From Tunturibacter psychrotolerans (GTDB taxonomy: Bacteria; Acidobacteriota; Terriglobia; Terriglobales; Acidobacteriaceae): a stretch of 64,000 bases of DNA. The notes beneath the pieces are model-generated. The model was not told the DNA's origin. It saw only the letters and a list, made by a program, of their open reading frames with translations, and ran no database searches. The stretch covers positions 2,418,001 through 2,482,000 of the forward strand of contig NZ_CP132942.1 of assembly GCF_040359615.1 (NCBI RefSeq). The letters are read 5' to 3'. Shown in pieces: positions 35,048 to 44,443 of the stretch. Every line of letters begins with the position of its first letter. The first letter of the stretch is position 1. The translations under genes and the position numbers were made by a program.

Positions 35048-35863
35048 CTACTTTACTGCAGCAAGACCCATTGCACTTAGTTTTGCCTGAACCGCAGGCG
35101 ACAGCATCCAGTCGAGGAAAGCATGGGCGTCGGCCTTGCGGTCTGACTTCGCCATGATCACAGCACACTGCCGTATCTCCGTGTACTGCGATGTCGGTAC
35201 CAGCACGTAGGTGCCAATCTCTTTGAAGTGCGGCGTGCTCGCAGCGGTCATCGATATCAAACCGAGCTGCGCATTTCCCGATTCCACAAACTGAGCCGTC
35301 TGCGTAATGTTTTCTCCCACGACAAAGTGAGGAGCCACTTGATCGTAGATCTTCATTCGCCGTAGAGCCTCCGCAGCCGCTCGTCCGTACGGAGCATGCA
35401 GTTCGTTCGCGATCGCCACCCGCGTGACCTTCGGATCGGTCAGCCGCTCGATACTCAGCGGCAGAAGGCCGGAATCCTTCCTCGCCCAAAGCACCAGCGT
35501 GCCCTTGGCGTACGCTACCGGCGCTGTCTCATCGGCCAGACCCGCTGCCACGACCTTTTCTGGAAAGAAGAAGTCCGCTCCCAAAAAAATATCCATCGGA
35601 GCGCTGTTTAGAATCTGCGTCGCGAGTGTGGACGACGATCCGAAGCTGACGACCAACTTCACTCCCATCGCTTTTTCGTACTCCTGTGCGAGCTCTGGCA
35701 TCACGGGCTGAAGATCTGCTGCGGCGGCGACCCTCAGCTCCTTCTGTCCCCATGCACTTCGGCCACTCAGGATCACACCCAGACAGACAACAAGGCACAC
35801 AAGGGCCGCAGACGCACTGCGGCCTTTACGATAGGCTAGTAGCAACCATGAAAGTAGCAACAC
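35048..35863 (-). CDS. modA: Molybdate ABC transporter substrate-binding protein
   Basis: A 271-residue periplasmic binding protein. The signal peptide is unusually long because the first start (GTG 35863) places a second hydrophobic run at 18-38; starting further in would give a normal signal. The mature part has LRVAAAADLQPVMPELAQEYE, FGSSSTLATQI and GADFFFPEKV, typical of ModA anion binding. The 5' end overlaps the first codons of divergent thrC by up to 16 bp if this start is used. It supplies molybdate or tungstate to ModBC for molybdenum-cofactor enzymes. Confidence 0.9.
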   Translation of the reverse strand: MLLLSWLLLAYRKGRSASAALVCLVVCLGVILSGRSAWGQKELRVAAAADLQPVMPELAQEYEKAMGVKLVVSFGSSSTLATQILNSAPMDIFLGADFFFPEKVVAAGLADETAPVAYAKGTLVLWARKDSGLLPLSIERLTDPKVTRVAIANELHAPYGRAAAEALRRMKIYDQVAPHFVVGENITQTAQFVESGNAQLGLISMTAASTPHFKEIGTYVLVPTSQYTEIRQCAVIMAKSDRKADAHAFLDWMLSPAVQAKLSAMGLAAVK

Positions 35864-37236
35864 ATCACCTCAGATGCACAGAATGCGCGACCGTCATCGG
35901 CAAGGATGAGGTTAGCAGCAACTTTCGCTGTCCGCTGTGCAACGGCCTCTATGAAGTTGTCTACCCATGGACCAATGCCACTGCCGGCCCCGAAAGCCGC
36001 CTGCCCAATCCGAGCGCCCTCCGCTGGCTCTGGCAGGAGCGCCGGTCATCATCGATGGCAATCGACCAGTCGGGAGTGTGGCGGTTCCGCGATCTGCTTC
36101 CCATCGTCGACGACCTCGAAAAAGTCGTCACCCTCCGCGAAGGCAATACCCCTTTCTACGATCTTCCCCGCTGCGCCAAAGCTGCCGGCATCGACTGGCT
36201 TCTCGCCAAACACCAGGGCATGAACCCGACGGGTTCCTTCAAGGACACAGGCATGACCGCCGCTCTCTCGGTTGCCGCCCAGCGTGGCTTCGAGTGGGTT
36301 GCCTGCGCTTCGACGGGCAATACCTCTGCCGCCATGGCAGCCTACGCCGCGCGCGCCGGGCTGCGCAGCATCGTCTTTATCCCGGAGGGCAAGATCGCCT
36401 GGGGCAAGCTCTCGCAGTCGATGGACTACGGCGCTCTGACCATTCAGCTCAAGACGGACTTCGACGGCTGCGTCAAAATCCTCGGCGAACTGGTAAAGCA
36501 GTTCCCGATCTATCTGCTCAACTCGGTCAACCCCTACCGTCTCGAAGGTCAGAAGACCCCCGCCTTCGAGCTCGTCGAGCAGATGGAGTGGCAGGTTCCC
36601 GAGCACGTCATCGTTCCTGGCGGCAACCTCGCCAACTCCTCGGCCCTCGCCAAGGGCTTTGCGGAGATGCACGAGCTTGGCCTCATCCCGCGTATTCCGA
36701 AGATCAGCATCATCCAGGCGGAAGGAGCGAACCCGCTCTACCGCAGCCTGCAGGAGAACGGCGGCGAGCAACTCACTCCAGTGGTCGCAAATACTCGAGC
36801 CACTGCCATACGCATCGGCAACCCTGCCTCCTGGCGCAAAGCCGTGAACGCCCTTCAGACAACCGGCGGCTGGTGCGAGCAGGTTTCTGAGCAGGAAATT
36901 GCGCTCGCTAAGGCCGAGATCGGCGCGGAAGGCGTAGGTTGCGAGCCGGCGTCCGCTGTCACCCTTGCTGGCCTCAAAAAGCTCGTCGCCCAGGGAAAGA
37001 TCACCGCAGAGGAGCGCGTCGTCCTCATCCTCACTGGCCACACCCTGAAAGACTCCGCGTATACCATCGAGTATCACCGTAACGAATTGTTCTCAGACGC
37101 TGAAAAAGCGGAGCTTAGCGTTTCGGAGCAATCTCGGCATGCTGCCCTGCGCAAGCCCCCCATCGTCCTTGAAGCGGATCCCGGCCTGGTCCTCCGCACA
37201 CTCGAATCTCACATGAATCAGCCCCAGCCAGCATGA
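35848..37236 (+). CDS. thrC: Threonine synthase
   Basis: 462 residues from ATG 35848. The N-terminus holds four cysteines in two pairs (CTEC at about 11-14 and CPLC), a likely zinc ribbon. The PLP lysine is K132 in NPTGSFKDTG, followed by CASTGNTSAAMAAYAARAG for phosphate and substrate binding. It converts O-phosphohomoserine to threonine. It overlaps thrB by ATGA (37233-37236), so the two last steps of threonine synthesis are coupled. Homoserine dehydrogenase is not in the window. Its promoter must lie within or in front of modA coding DNA because the start codons overlap. Confidence 0.95.
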   Translation: MKVATHHLRCTECATVIGKDEVSSNFRCPLCNGLYEVVYPWTNATAGPESRLPNPSALRWLWQERRSSSMAIDQSGVWRFRDLLPIVDDLEKVVTLREGNTPFYDLPRCAKAAGIDWLLAKHQGMNPTGSFKDTGMTAALSVAAQRGFEWVACASTGNTSAAMAAYAARAGLRSIVFIPEGKIAWGKLSQSMDYGALTIQLKTDFDGCVKILGELVKQFPIYLLNSVNPYRLEGQKTPAFELVEQMEWQVPEHVIVPGGNLANSSALAKGFAEMHELGLIPRIPKISIIQAEGANPLYRSLQENGGEQLTPVVANTRATAIRIGNPASWRKAVNALQTTGGWCEQVSEQEIALAKAEIGAEGVGCEPASAVTLAGLKKLVAQGKITAEERVVLILTGHTLKDSAYTIEYHRNELFSDAEKAELSVSEQSRHAALRKPPIVLEADPGLVLRTLESHMNQPQPA

Positions 37237-38147
37237 GCGCGACCGTCACAAAGAAACCCTACCGCCTGCGCCTGCCCGCAACCTCAGCCAACCTGGGGCC
37301 CGGCTTTGATGCTCTCGGTCTCGCGATGGCCCTCTATCTCACCATCGAAGCCACCCTTGCCGATGCCTTCCATATCGACGCATCTGGTCGCAACGCCGAT
37401 CTCTGCTCCACACTGGAAGACAATCTCATCCTCACCACCTACGTCGACGTTCTTGCGACCGCCGGAGTTCTGGCCCCTCGGCTTCACCTCCAGCTCCACA
37501 ACGAAATACCTTTAGGAATGGGCTGCGGTTCGAGCGCATCAGCGCTTCTGGCCGGCGTACTTCTGGCAAATCACTTCGGCGATCTTGGTTGGACCGGTCA
37601 ACAGATCCTCAGAGAAGCCTGCTGCCGCGAAGGCCACCCAGACAATGCCGCAGCTTGTTATCTTGGTGGAATGACCGCTTCCTCTGTCAGGGAAGATAGA
37701 GTCATTACAGCAACTTGCGGGGAACACTTAACCTGGGGCTTGACCTTGGCTTTGCCTGCGGATAGCTTCGCCACTAAAAAAGCCCGAGCACTTCTTCCGG
37801 CCCACTATTCCAGGGAAGATGCAGTCGCCAATATTCAATCCACTGCTCTCCTCGTAGCGGCGTTTGCTCAGGGGCGCGGCGACCTCCTCCGCACTGCCAT
37901 GCAAGACCGAATCCACCAACCCTACCGCATGAAGTCGTGCCCGCTACTTCCACTGCTTCTTCCCCTTACCGAAAATCCCGGCGTTCTCGGTGTCGCCCTG
38001 AGTGGTGCCGGCCCCTCGGTCCTGATCCTCTCCGAAGAGGCGGACTCTCCCACCGTTTCGGCGATCGTCCGTCAAGCCGCCGGGGATCAATTACTTGAGG
38101 TGATTCAGACTAAAATCTCTACGGGAATACTTGAGGCCACAGACTGA
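37233..38147 (+). CDS. thrB: Homoserine kinase
   Basis: A 304-residue GHMP kinase that phosphorylates L-homoserine. The GHMP motifs are in order: LPATSANLGPGFDALGLA near residue 10-27, the ATP loop PLGMGCGSSASALLAG at about 92-107, and GVALSGAGPSVLIL near 250-265. Length and motifs are normal. The ATG overlaps the thrC stop. After the stop codon lies a 290-bp region with inverted repeats before thioredoxin. Confidence 0.94.
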   Translation: MSATVTKKPYRLRLPATSANLGPGFDALGLAMALYLTIEATLADAFHIDASGRNADLCSTLEDNLILTTYVDVLATAGVLAPRLHLQLHNEIPLGMGCGSSASALLAGVLLANHFGDLGWTGQQILREACCREGHPDNAAACYLGGMTASSVREDRVITATCGEHLTWGLTLALPADSFATKKARALLPAHYSREDAVANIQSTALLVAAFAQGRGDLLRTAMQDRIHQPYRMKSCPLLPLLLPLTENPGVLGVALSGAGPSVLILSEEADSPTVSAIVRQAAGDQLLEVIQTKISTGILEATD

Positions 38148-38437
38148 TTTCGCTCAACCTAAAGGGCTTAGGTACTCAGGTAACATCACAGTAATGATCA
38201 TTTTGTTACCTAAGAGTTCTTTACGAAAGGTAAAAAGCCTCGTACTTTAGCCGAGTGGGCAGTTCTGGGGAGGGCTGCTACGCCGCCCGTTGACCTCTTC
38301 ATCAGAGGTCCGGGCGTTTCCTCTTTAAGTGGTATTTCGCTAGCTGAAACTATCAGTTCAAAATTGCATCTATTATTGAGAAGACTGCATTGCACCGGAT
38401 GGGTGTCAAAAGTGCAGCGCATTCTGGAGGAAGATAA
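38148..38437 (+). other. Structured intergenic region between thrB and trxA
   Basis: 290 bp without an ORF. It contains an inverted repeat CTTAGG...AGGTAAC / GTTACCTAAG (38167-38184 and 38205-38214), a small TTTAC/GTAAA hairpin near 38220, and a strong interrupted hairpin at 38284-38316. This could be the thrCB terminator plus the trxA promoter, or a leader RNA of trxA. I do not recognise a known riboswitch. Confidence 0.5.
38284..38326 (+). terminator. Strong hairpin, possible thrCB terminator or trxA leader element
   Basis: CGCCCG (38284-38289) pairs with CGGGCG (38311-38316), and GACCTCT (38292-38298) with AGAGGTC (38304-38310), leaving a small bulge and a 5-nt loop. The hairpin is followed by TTTCCTCTTT, a poor but plausible T tract. 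It is 137 bp past thrB and 121 bp before trxA, which is unusual for a simple terminator. Confidence 0.5.
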
Positions 38438-38770
38438 ATGGCAGGACAGTTCGTCACCGAAGTAAATGACGCAAACTTTGAAAAAGATGTTCTTCAGTCG
38501 GCCGAGCCGGTTATGGTCGATTTCTGGGCGGCATGGTGTGGACCCTGTCGCGCACTCGCCCCGGTCGTCGATGAGGTTGCCACCCACTATCAGGGCAAAC
38601 TCAAGGTCATGAAGATGGACGTCGACTCCAACACTGCAACCCCGATGCGCTATGGCATCCGCGGTATACCCGCCCTGCTGATCTTCAAGGATGGCAAGGT
38701 TGCTGAGCAGATCGTTGGCTTCGTCCCCAAGGACACGATCGACAAGTCCGTGAATAAGGTTTTAGCGTAA
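38438..38770 (+). CDS. trxA: Thioredoxin
   Basis: A 110-residue cytoplasmic thiol-disulfide reductant. The active site is W33-C34-G35-P36-C37 in FWAAWCGPCR, and the cis-proline loop is RGIPALLIFKDG. Length is typical and there is no signal peptide. GGAGGAAG precedes the ATG. It stands alone between a long structured leader and a strong terminator. It complements the bacilliredoxin found about 6 kb away. Confidence 0.96.
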   Translation: MAGQFVTEVNDANFEKDVLQSAEPVMVDFWAAWCGPCRALAPVVDEVATHYQGKLKVMKMDVDSNTATPMRYGIRGIPALLIFKDGKVAEQIVGFVPKDTIDKSVNKVLA

Positions 38771-38790
38771 GTCTGAAGTTACGCAAAAGT

Positions 38791-38828
38791 ACGGCCCGCT
38801 GAGTTCAACTCGCGGGCCGTCTTCGTTT
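38791..38828 (+). terminator. Rho-independent terminator after trxA
   Basis: ACGGCCCGC (38791-38799) and GCGGGCCGT (38812-38820) form a 9-bp GC-rich stem, followed by CTTCGTTT. It lies 20 bp past the trxA stop. Confidence 0.85.
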
Positions 38829-38888
38829 GCACGCAGACTGACCCATGTCGGACCACCTCCGAATCCCCCCTGATAAACTCAAGCCTTA

Positions 38889-40286
38889 ATGTTCGAGTGG
38901 ATGCTCTTCCGCATAATCATGGTGGCCTTTTTCATTCTGGCCAGTAGCTTCTTTGTGGCTGCCGAGTTCGCCCTGGTCAGCGTCCGCGAGACCCGCATCC
39001 AGCAACTGATCGCCCTCGGCCGTCCCGGCGCCCGCACTGCCCTCAAGCTCAAATACTCGATCGATGAGTTCCTCCCCGCGGTGCAGCTGGGCGTCACTGT
39101 CGCCGGGCTTGCACTCGGTTGGATCGGGGAACCCGCTGTCGCCGAGATCATCCTCAATTTTCTCGGTGGTCCGCTCCATCGGTTACCCGCCCACGCCGTT
39201 ATTTACGCCCATACTGCCGCGGTCATCTTCGCCTTTTCACTGATCACCTACTTCGAAGTCCTCCTCGGCGAACTCGTCCCGAAGTCGCTCGCACTCCAGC
39301 GTACCGAGCGCATCGCGCTCGCCGTGGCCGGTCCGATGGATGTCTTCATTCGGCTCACCCGTCCTATCGTGAAGCTGATGAACGCCTCTGCGGCGGTCGT
39401 CCTCAGACTCTTTCGCGCCCCCCTGCGCGGCGAAGGCGCCGTCCATTCGCCCGAAGAGCTGAAGCTGATCGCCACCGCCACCCGCCGCATGGGCTTACTC
39501 CCCGTCTTTCAGGAAGAGATCATCCACCGCGCCATCGAGCTCAACCACGTCACCGTTCGCGAGATCATGACTCCGCGCGGCAGCATCTTCTCTCTCTCCG
39601 CCGACCTGCCGCTCCAGCAGGCCTCCGCCCGCATCGTCGACGAGCAGCACTCCCGCGTTCCCGTATACGACCCCGCCAGCGGGCCCGAGCACATCATCGG
39701 CATCGTCTACTCGAAGGACGTCTCCCGCCTCATGCACTTTCGCACCGTCGCCCTCTCGCTCGGTGGCAAAGGAGAATCAGCCCTCACCCTCCGGCAGGTC
39801 ATGCGCGAGCTTACCGTAGTCCCCGAGACCAAACTCGCCATCGAACTACTGCAAGAGTTTCAGGAGCGCCGCCGCCACATCGCCATCGTCGTCGATGAGT
39901 TCGGCAGCACCGTTGGTCTGGTCACCGCCGAAGACGTCCTCGAGCAGATCGTTGACGAACTGGAAGACGAGTTCGACGTCAGCAAATCTCCCCTCCTCAG
40001 CACCACGGGAGCCATGTCGCTCGACGGCAGTACCACGCTTCGCGACCTCGGCAACCAGCTTCACTGGACCTTCCCCCGCGAGGCCGGCGTCGAAACTCTC
40101 GCCGGCTTCCTCCTTGCGAACCTGGGCCACATCCCCACCGTTGGCGAAAGCGTCGAGTACGAAGGTCGCCGCTTCGAGGTCGCCGAGATGGCTGGCCGTC
40201 GCATCAGCCGCGTCATCGTAGAGGACATTGCCCCGCCGCCGAATCAGATCGAAGACGAAACCGACAGCAGGGAAGCCATCCAGTGA
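38889..40286 (+). CDS. CNNM/CorC-HlyC family membrane protein with CBS domains
   Basis: A 465-residue protein of the hemolysin-C/magnesium-cobalt efflux type. The CNNM (DUF21) domain covers about 1-195: three hydrophobic stretches, SSFFVAAEFALVSVRETRIQ at the start, and QLGVTVAGLALGWIGEP. Two CBS domains follow (about 215-335, with EIMTPRGSIFSL and IAIVVDEFGSTVGLVT), then the CorC_HlyC domain to about 445. Family members are implicated in Mg2+/Co2+ transport; haemolysin activity is unlikely. The stop overlaps the GTG of the next gene (GTGA). Confidence 0.9.
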   Translation: MFEWMLFRIIMVAFFILASSFFVAAEFALVSVRETRIQQLIALGRPGARTALKLKYSIDEFLPAVQLGVTVAGLALGWIGEPAVAEIILNFLGGPLHRLPAHAVIYAHTAAVIFAFSLITYFEVLLGELVPKSLALQRTERIALAVAGPMDVFIRLTRPIVKLMNASAAVVLRLFRAPLRGEGAVHSPEELKLIATATRRMGLLPVFQEEIIHRAIELNHVTVREIMTPRGSIFSLSADLPLQQASARIVDEQHSRVPVYDPASGPEHIIGIVYSKDVSRLMHFRTVALSLGGKGESALTLRQVMRELTVVPETKLAIELLQEFQERRRHIAIVVDEFGSTVGLVTAEDVLEQIVDELEDEFDVSKSPLLSTTGAMSLDGSTTLRDLGNQLHWTFPREAGVETLAGFLLANLGHIPTVGESVEYEGRRFEVAEMAGRRISRVIVEDIAPPPNQIEDETDSREAIQ

Positions 40287-41242
40287 TCGAGAACCGCACC
40301 GCAGCTCTCTGGAGACCCATTCGCCGCATCCTCCTCACCCTTCCGGTCCTCTGGGTTGTCGTCTCGGTCGTCTTCCTCCTCATCCACCTCGTTCCCGGCG
40401 ACCCCATCGTCCAGATGCTCGGCGAAGGAGCCACTGCCTCCGACATCGACGCTCTCCGCCACTCCTACGGCCTTGACGCCCCACTTAGCCAGCAGTACGC
40501 CCACTATTGGCACGGTATCCTTCACGCCGACCTCGGCCAGTCTCTCCGCCTCCACGACTCTGTCGTCCACCTCGTTCTTCAGCGCTACCCCTACACTCTC
40601 GCCCTCACCGCGGCGGCCCTGCTCATTGGCATCGCCCTCTCGATCCCTGCCGGCATCGCCTCAGCCCTCCATCGCAGCCGCTGGCAAGACCGCACCCTCG
40701 GCGTCCTGTCGCTCGTCGGCCTCTCCTTCCCAAACTTCGCGCTGGGTCCCATCCTGATCCTCGTCTTCTCCATCCAACTCGGCTGGCTTCCCGTCTCCGG
40801 AGCGGGCAACGGCGATGCCACCAGCTTTCTCCTGCATCTCATCCTCCCGGCAATCACATTGGGCCTCGGCCTCGCTGCCATCCTCACCCGCATGGTCCGT
40901 ACGGCCATGCTCGAGGAGCTGAATCAGGACTACATCCGTACCGCCCGCGCCAAAGGGCTTACGCAAAACGCTGTCGTCTACCGGCACGCCCTGCGAAATG
41001 CTCTCATCCCCGTCCTGACCGTCATTGGTCTCCAGTTTGGCAGCCTTCTTGCGGGCGCCATCGTAACCGAAACAATCTTCAGCTGGCCCGGGATCGGCCG
41101 GCTCACTCTCTCTGCTATCTCCAATCGCGACTACGCGCTGGTTCAGGGATGCATTCTGGCGGTGGGGCTAACTTATGTTGTAGTGAATCTCCTCACCGAT
41201 ATCGCCTACACTATAGCCAATCCGCGTATGCGCGCCGAATAG
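40283..41242 (+). CDS. ABC transporter permease, DppB-like (peptide/nickel type)
   Basis: A 319-residue inner-membrane permease with six helices. IHLVPGDPIVQML after the first helix, GLSFPNFALGPILILVFS, the coupling-loop sequence LNQDYIRTARAKGL and VIGLQFGSLLAGAIVTETIFSWPGIGRL are diagnostic for the DppB/OppB family. The start is GTG 40283, overlapping the upstream gene. In typical operons DppC, ATPases and a binding protein sit beside it; here none does. A DppC-type permease gene lies about 5.7 kb away on the opposite strand. The substrate is unknown. Confidence 0.9.
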   Translation: MIENRTAALWRPIRRILLTLPVLWVVVSVVFLLIHLVPGDPIVQMLGEGATASDIDALRHSYGLDAPLSQQYAHYWHGILHADLGQSLRLHDSVVHLVLQRYPYTLALTAAALLIGIALSIPAGIASALHRSRWQDRTLGVLSLVGLSFPNFALGPILILVFSIQLGWLPVSGAGNGDATSFLLHLILPAITLGLGLAAILTRMVRTAMLEELNQDYIRTARAKGLTQNAVVYRHALRNALIPVLTVIGLQFGSLLAGAIVTETIFSWPGIGRLTLSAISNRDYALVQGCILAVGLTYVVVNLLTDIAYTIANPRMRAE

Positions 41243-41261
41243 TCGTGCCCAAGAAGGAAGC

Positions 41262-41936
41262 ATGAAATCCAGGCTCATCACCAGTTACACCACTGTCGCC
41301 CTGTTGACGGCCCTCGCTACTATCGCATCTGCGGCACAGACCAAATCCTCCGGGTCTGAACCGGTCCCGCCCCTGCTGCGTCCCAAGCCTCCAGCCATCG
41401 AGCCCACCATGCCGCCCGCCCATCCGTTCCACGACTCGCGCTATGGAGTCACCTTCACGGTTCCCGCCGCCTGGGATCTCACCCGCAAAGACGCCGAGGT
41501 AAGCACCTTCAACCTCGACGCTCGTTCGATCGCCCGCACCACCCAGTTGCGTGCAGTCGCCAGCATCGATTTCAACCCGCACCCCAACTCCACCTTCAGC
41601 GGTGCGCTCTTTTACTTCAGCGTCACGCCCCATCTCACTCCAGCCGAGTGCAGTGCCCAGGCGACCGTCCGGGAGCCGCGCACCGCGTCCACCGCCCAGA
41701 TCGGGGGGCTCGCCTTTACTCACGGCTACGACGAGCACGGCGGCATCTGCACCGAATCCCGCGACGAGATCTATACCACCCCCCACAACAACTCATGCTA
41801 CCGTTTCGACGCCGTCATCAACACCTTTTGCGGCGGCGACGTAAGCGGCGTGCAGGACATCACTCCCCACGAACTGGATGCCGTCCGTATGCGCATGCAG
41901 AAGATCCTCGACTCGGTCCACTTCGACGCCAACTAA
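41262..41936 (+). CDS. Secreted hypothetical protein
   Basis: 224 residues. A signal peptide (1-24, ending ASAA) is followed by a Pro-rich linker (PPLLRPKPPAIEPTMPP) and a single compact domain beginning RYGVTFTVPAAWDL, a common opening of acidobacterial stress-response-like domains. Four cysteines in the mature part (in AECSAQ, GGICTE, NNSCYR and NTFCGG) could form two disulfides. It begins 19 bp after the permease gene and may be co-transcribed with it. I do not recognise the family. Confidence 0.7.
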   Translation: MKSRLITSYTTVALLTALATIASAAQTKSSGSEPVPPLLRPKPPAIEPTMPPAHPFHDSRYGVTFTVPAAWDLTRKDAEVSTFNLDARSIARTTQLRAVASIDFNPHPNSTFSGALFYFSVTPHLTPAECSAQATVREPRTASTAQIGGLAFTHGYDEHGGICTESRDEIYTTPHNNSCYRFDAVINTFCGGDVSGVQDITPHELDAVRMRMQKILDSVHFDAN

Positions 41937-41962
41937 CGTCACCTCACAAAAAAGTAGCGAGC

Positions 41963-43156
41963 TCAAGGCTTGCTTGCGATGACCTTCCCGCCGCGAATCG
42001 CGTAGCGAACCTGGGTGAACGCGAGCGAGTCTGTAGCTGGATCGGTGGACAGCACCGTTAAATCACCAGCCATGCCAATCGCGACCTGACCTTTCTCTTT
42101 GCTAACGTGAAATCTTTCCGCCGGATTCGTCGTTAGCATAGCCAGAACATCGCGAAAAGTAAGACCAGCCAACGCAAGCTGCCGATACTCCTCCGTCACG
42201 CTGTAGTCAGTCAGAAAGCCAGTATCGGTGCCAAACATAAGCTGTCCGCCAAATTGGCGAAACTTGAAGACAACCGACCGTATCTGAGCGATGTTTGAGT
42301 CGCGAGAAAAGAGTTTGAGCGTCGGAATTATAGCCATGTGACGAGCAACCATCTGATGAAGAAGAGCGTCGTCAATTCCATCTAACTCTTCCGGCGAATG
42401 AGCCAGGACATCAACTCCGCTTTCCATCGCGACGCGAGTTCCCGCAAGATTCGAAGGGTGAGCGAAGACAAGCTGGCCGTGCTCGTGACCAGTCGCCGCC
42501 GCAGCCGTAGCGATAGCAAGTGGCATGGGGACGATATTTCCGGGGGCAACGATAGAACCCGTAAAGAGCTTCACAATATCCGCGCCCGCTGCGATGTTCT
42601 TCTGAACAGCCGCTGCGGCTTCGGCGGGAGTATTAGGCTGCGGCAGCTGAGCCAGCACCTCTGGCGGCATATCCTTCACATAGTAGGGAAGCGAGTGTGG
42701 TGGAAAAAGCCCCGCGCCCGCCGTATAAATACGAGGCCCCATCACCTCTCCGGATTCGATACGACGACGAAGAGCAACGGTGTTGTCTGGAATCGAAGCA
42801 GTATCGACAACCGTTGTAAAACCGGAAAGGGTGAGCATCTCTCGCAGTTGTTGCGCCAGCTTTTCTGCAGGTTGATGCGCCGCGTCCACCCACTTAGCCT
42901 CAGTAAAGTGAACATGGGTATTCCAAAAGCCGGCCACCACGATACATCCGGTACAGGGCAGCGTAGCGACACCATGCGGAATAACGACATGCTCCCCAAC
43001 TGCAGTAATCTTTCCGCCGCGAATCAGAATCGTTGCGTGCTTGACGGCCTTCGCCTCTGGCGACGGATAGACCTTTGCATCCACAATTGCAAGATCCTGT
43101 GCAGCCGCATTGCACAGTCCAGGAATACACAACAGCAAAAGAAAGACAATTCGCAT
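41963..43156 (-). CDS. Secreted amidohydrolase (imidazolonepropionase-like)
   Basis: About 397 residues from ATG 43156, the start of a signal peptide (MRIVFLLLLCIPGLCNAAA). The upstream in-frame extension of 19 codons would bury the signal. The amidohydrolase fold is shown by ATILIRGGKITAVG (composite beta domain), the metal motif NTHVHF near 97-102, later histidines in GHEHGQLVFAHPSN, and MFGTDTGFL with the catalytic aspartate. The C-terminal AGDLTVLSTDPATD is typical. Family members hydrolyse cyclic amides or dipeptides; the substrate is not assignable. Confidence 0.85.
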   Translation of the reverse strand: MRIVFLLLLCIPGLCNAAAQDLAIVDAKVYPSPEAKAVKHATILIRGGKITAVGEHVVIPHGVATLPCTGCIVVAGFWNTHVHFTEAKWVDAAHQPAEKLAQQLREMLTLSGFTTVVDTASIPDNTVALRRRIESGEVMGPRIYTAGAGLFPPHSLPYYVKDMPPEVLAQLPQPNTPAEAAAAVQKNIAAGADIVKLFTGSIVAPGNIVPMPLAIATAAAATGHEHGQLVFAHPSNLAGTRVAMESGVDVLAHSPEELDGIDDALLHQMVARHMAIIPTLKLFSRDSNIAQIRSVVFKFRQFGGQLMFGTDTGFLTDYSVTEEYRQLALAGLTFRDVLAMLTTNPAERFHVSKEKGQVAIGMAGDLTVLSTDPATDSLAFTQVRYAIRGGKVIASKP

Positions 43157-43284
43157 GCGGCATTCTACGAAATCTTCTGAGACAAAGTTCAAAAGATGTA
43201 ACGCGTTAGACACAAATCCCGGAACAAATTCGTCGATAGGATTACACTCTCTCTAGAAGCGTCTGACCGTCTCCGAGGACTCGA

Positions 43285-44370
43285 ATGAAGCCAAAGAATC
43301 TGCTCTCCACGCCCTCCACCTCCGACCGCCGTACCTTCCTCAAGACCGGAGGCGTCGCCGCCGCAGCTCTCTTGACCAAAGGCGCAATTGCAGCTGAAAC
43401 GCCGCGCACGCTGCCGCCGCTCCCCGACAACACAAAGACTGTTGCCGCCATGCCCACGCGCAACCTCGGCAAGACCGGCTACAAAGTAGGCATCTTCTCG
43501 CTTGGCGGCCAGGCTTCTCTGGAAAAGCCCGCGAACTTCGACGTCGCCGTCCCCATCATCGAGCGCGCACTCGACCTCGGCGTCAACTACATCGACACCT
43601 CCTCCATCTACGGCGGTCCCGAGCGCTGGAGCGAACAGTACGTCGGCCGCGTCATGAAGACCCGCCGCAACGAAGCCTTCCTCGCCACCAAGACCAAAGA
43701 GCGCACCCGCGAAGGCTCCCTCCGCATGATCGAGAAGTCCCTCCAGCTCCTCAACACCGACCACGTCGATCTCTGGCAGCTTCACGACGTCGGCCTACCC
43801 GAAGACGTCGACGCCATCTTCGCCAAGGGTGGTGCCATGGAAGCGCTCATCGAGATGCACGACCAGAAGGTCGTCCGCTACCTCGGAGTCACCGGCCACT
43901 ACCGGCCCGAAGCCCTCATCGACGCCGTCAATCGCTACAACTTCGACACCATCCTGATGGCCATGAACGCCGCCGACACCCACATCCACAGCTTCACCGA
44001 CAAGCTCCTTCCGCTTGTTGTCGAAAAGCAGATGGGCATCATCGGCATGAAGGTCCCCTCACGTGGCCGCCTCCTCGCCTCGTGGACGCCGCCATCGCTC
44101 GACGCCCAGCGCCACTCGTGGGAGGGCTCCGCCATCGCCCACCGCCCCGGCGTCATGACCATGAAGGACGCGATGAACTTCACGCTCACGCAGCCGGTGA
44201 GCACAGTCATCATTGGCTGCGACAACATCGCTCAGCTGGAAGAAAACGTGCAGATCGCAAGAAACTTCACGCCCCTCTCCAACTCCCAGATGGCCGCCCT
44301 CAACGAACTAGCCGCGCCGGTAGCCGAGCAGTCCCTCTTCTTCCGCTTCACCGACCGCAGCAAAGGCTGA
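43285..44370 (+). CDS. Aldo/keto reductase with twin-arginine signal
   Basis: A 361-residue protein with a Tat signal (DRRTFLKTGGVAAAALL, about 14-30), so it is exported folded. The TIM-barrel aldo/keto reductase domain begins MPTRNLGKTGYKVGIFSLGG. It includes D and Y of the catalytic tetrad in NYIDTSSIYG, K in FLATKTK and H in LWQLHDVG. Cofactor-binding ends with TVIIGCDNIAQLEEN. Exported acidobacterial aldo/keto reductases of this type are common but uncharacterised. It is divergent from the amidohydrolase across 128 bp. Confidence 0.9.
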   Translation: MKPKNLLSTPSTSDRRTFLKTGGVAAAALLTKGAIAAETPRTLPPLPDNTKTVAAMPTRNLGKTGYKVGIFSLGGQASLEKPANFDVAVPIIERALDLGVNYIDTSSIYGGPERWSEQYVGRVMKTRRNEAFLATKTKERTREGSLRMIEKSLQLLNTDHVDLWQLHDVGLPEDVDAIFAKGGAMEALIEMHDQKVVRYLGVTGHYRPEALIDAVNRYNFDTILMAMNAADTHIHSFTDKLLPLVVEKQMGIIGMKVPSRGRLLASWTPPSLDAQRHSWEGSAIAHRPGVMTMKDAMNFTLTQPVSTVIIGCDNIAQLEENVQIARNFTPLSNSQMAALNELAAPVAEQSLFFRFTDRSKG

Positions 44371-44443
44371 GATCAACCAAGCGACCCATCGCGGATTATG
44401 GTTTCAGACGCCGACCGAGGCAATTCCTTTAGAGTGATTTTGA

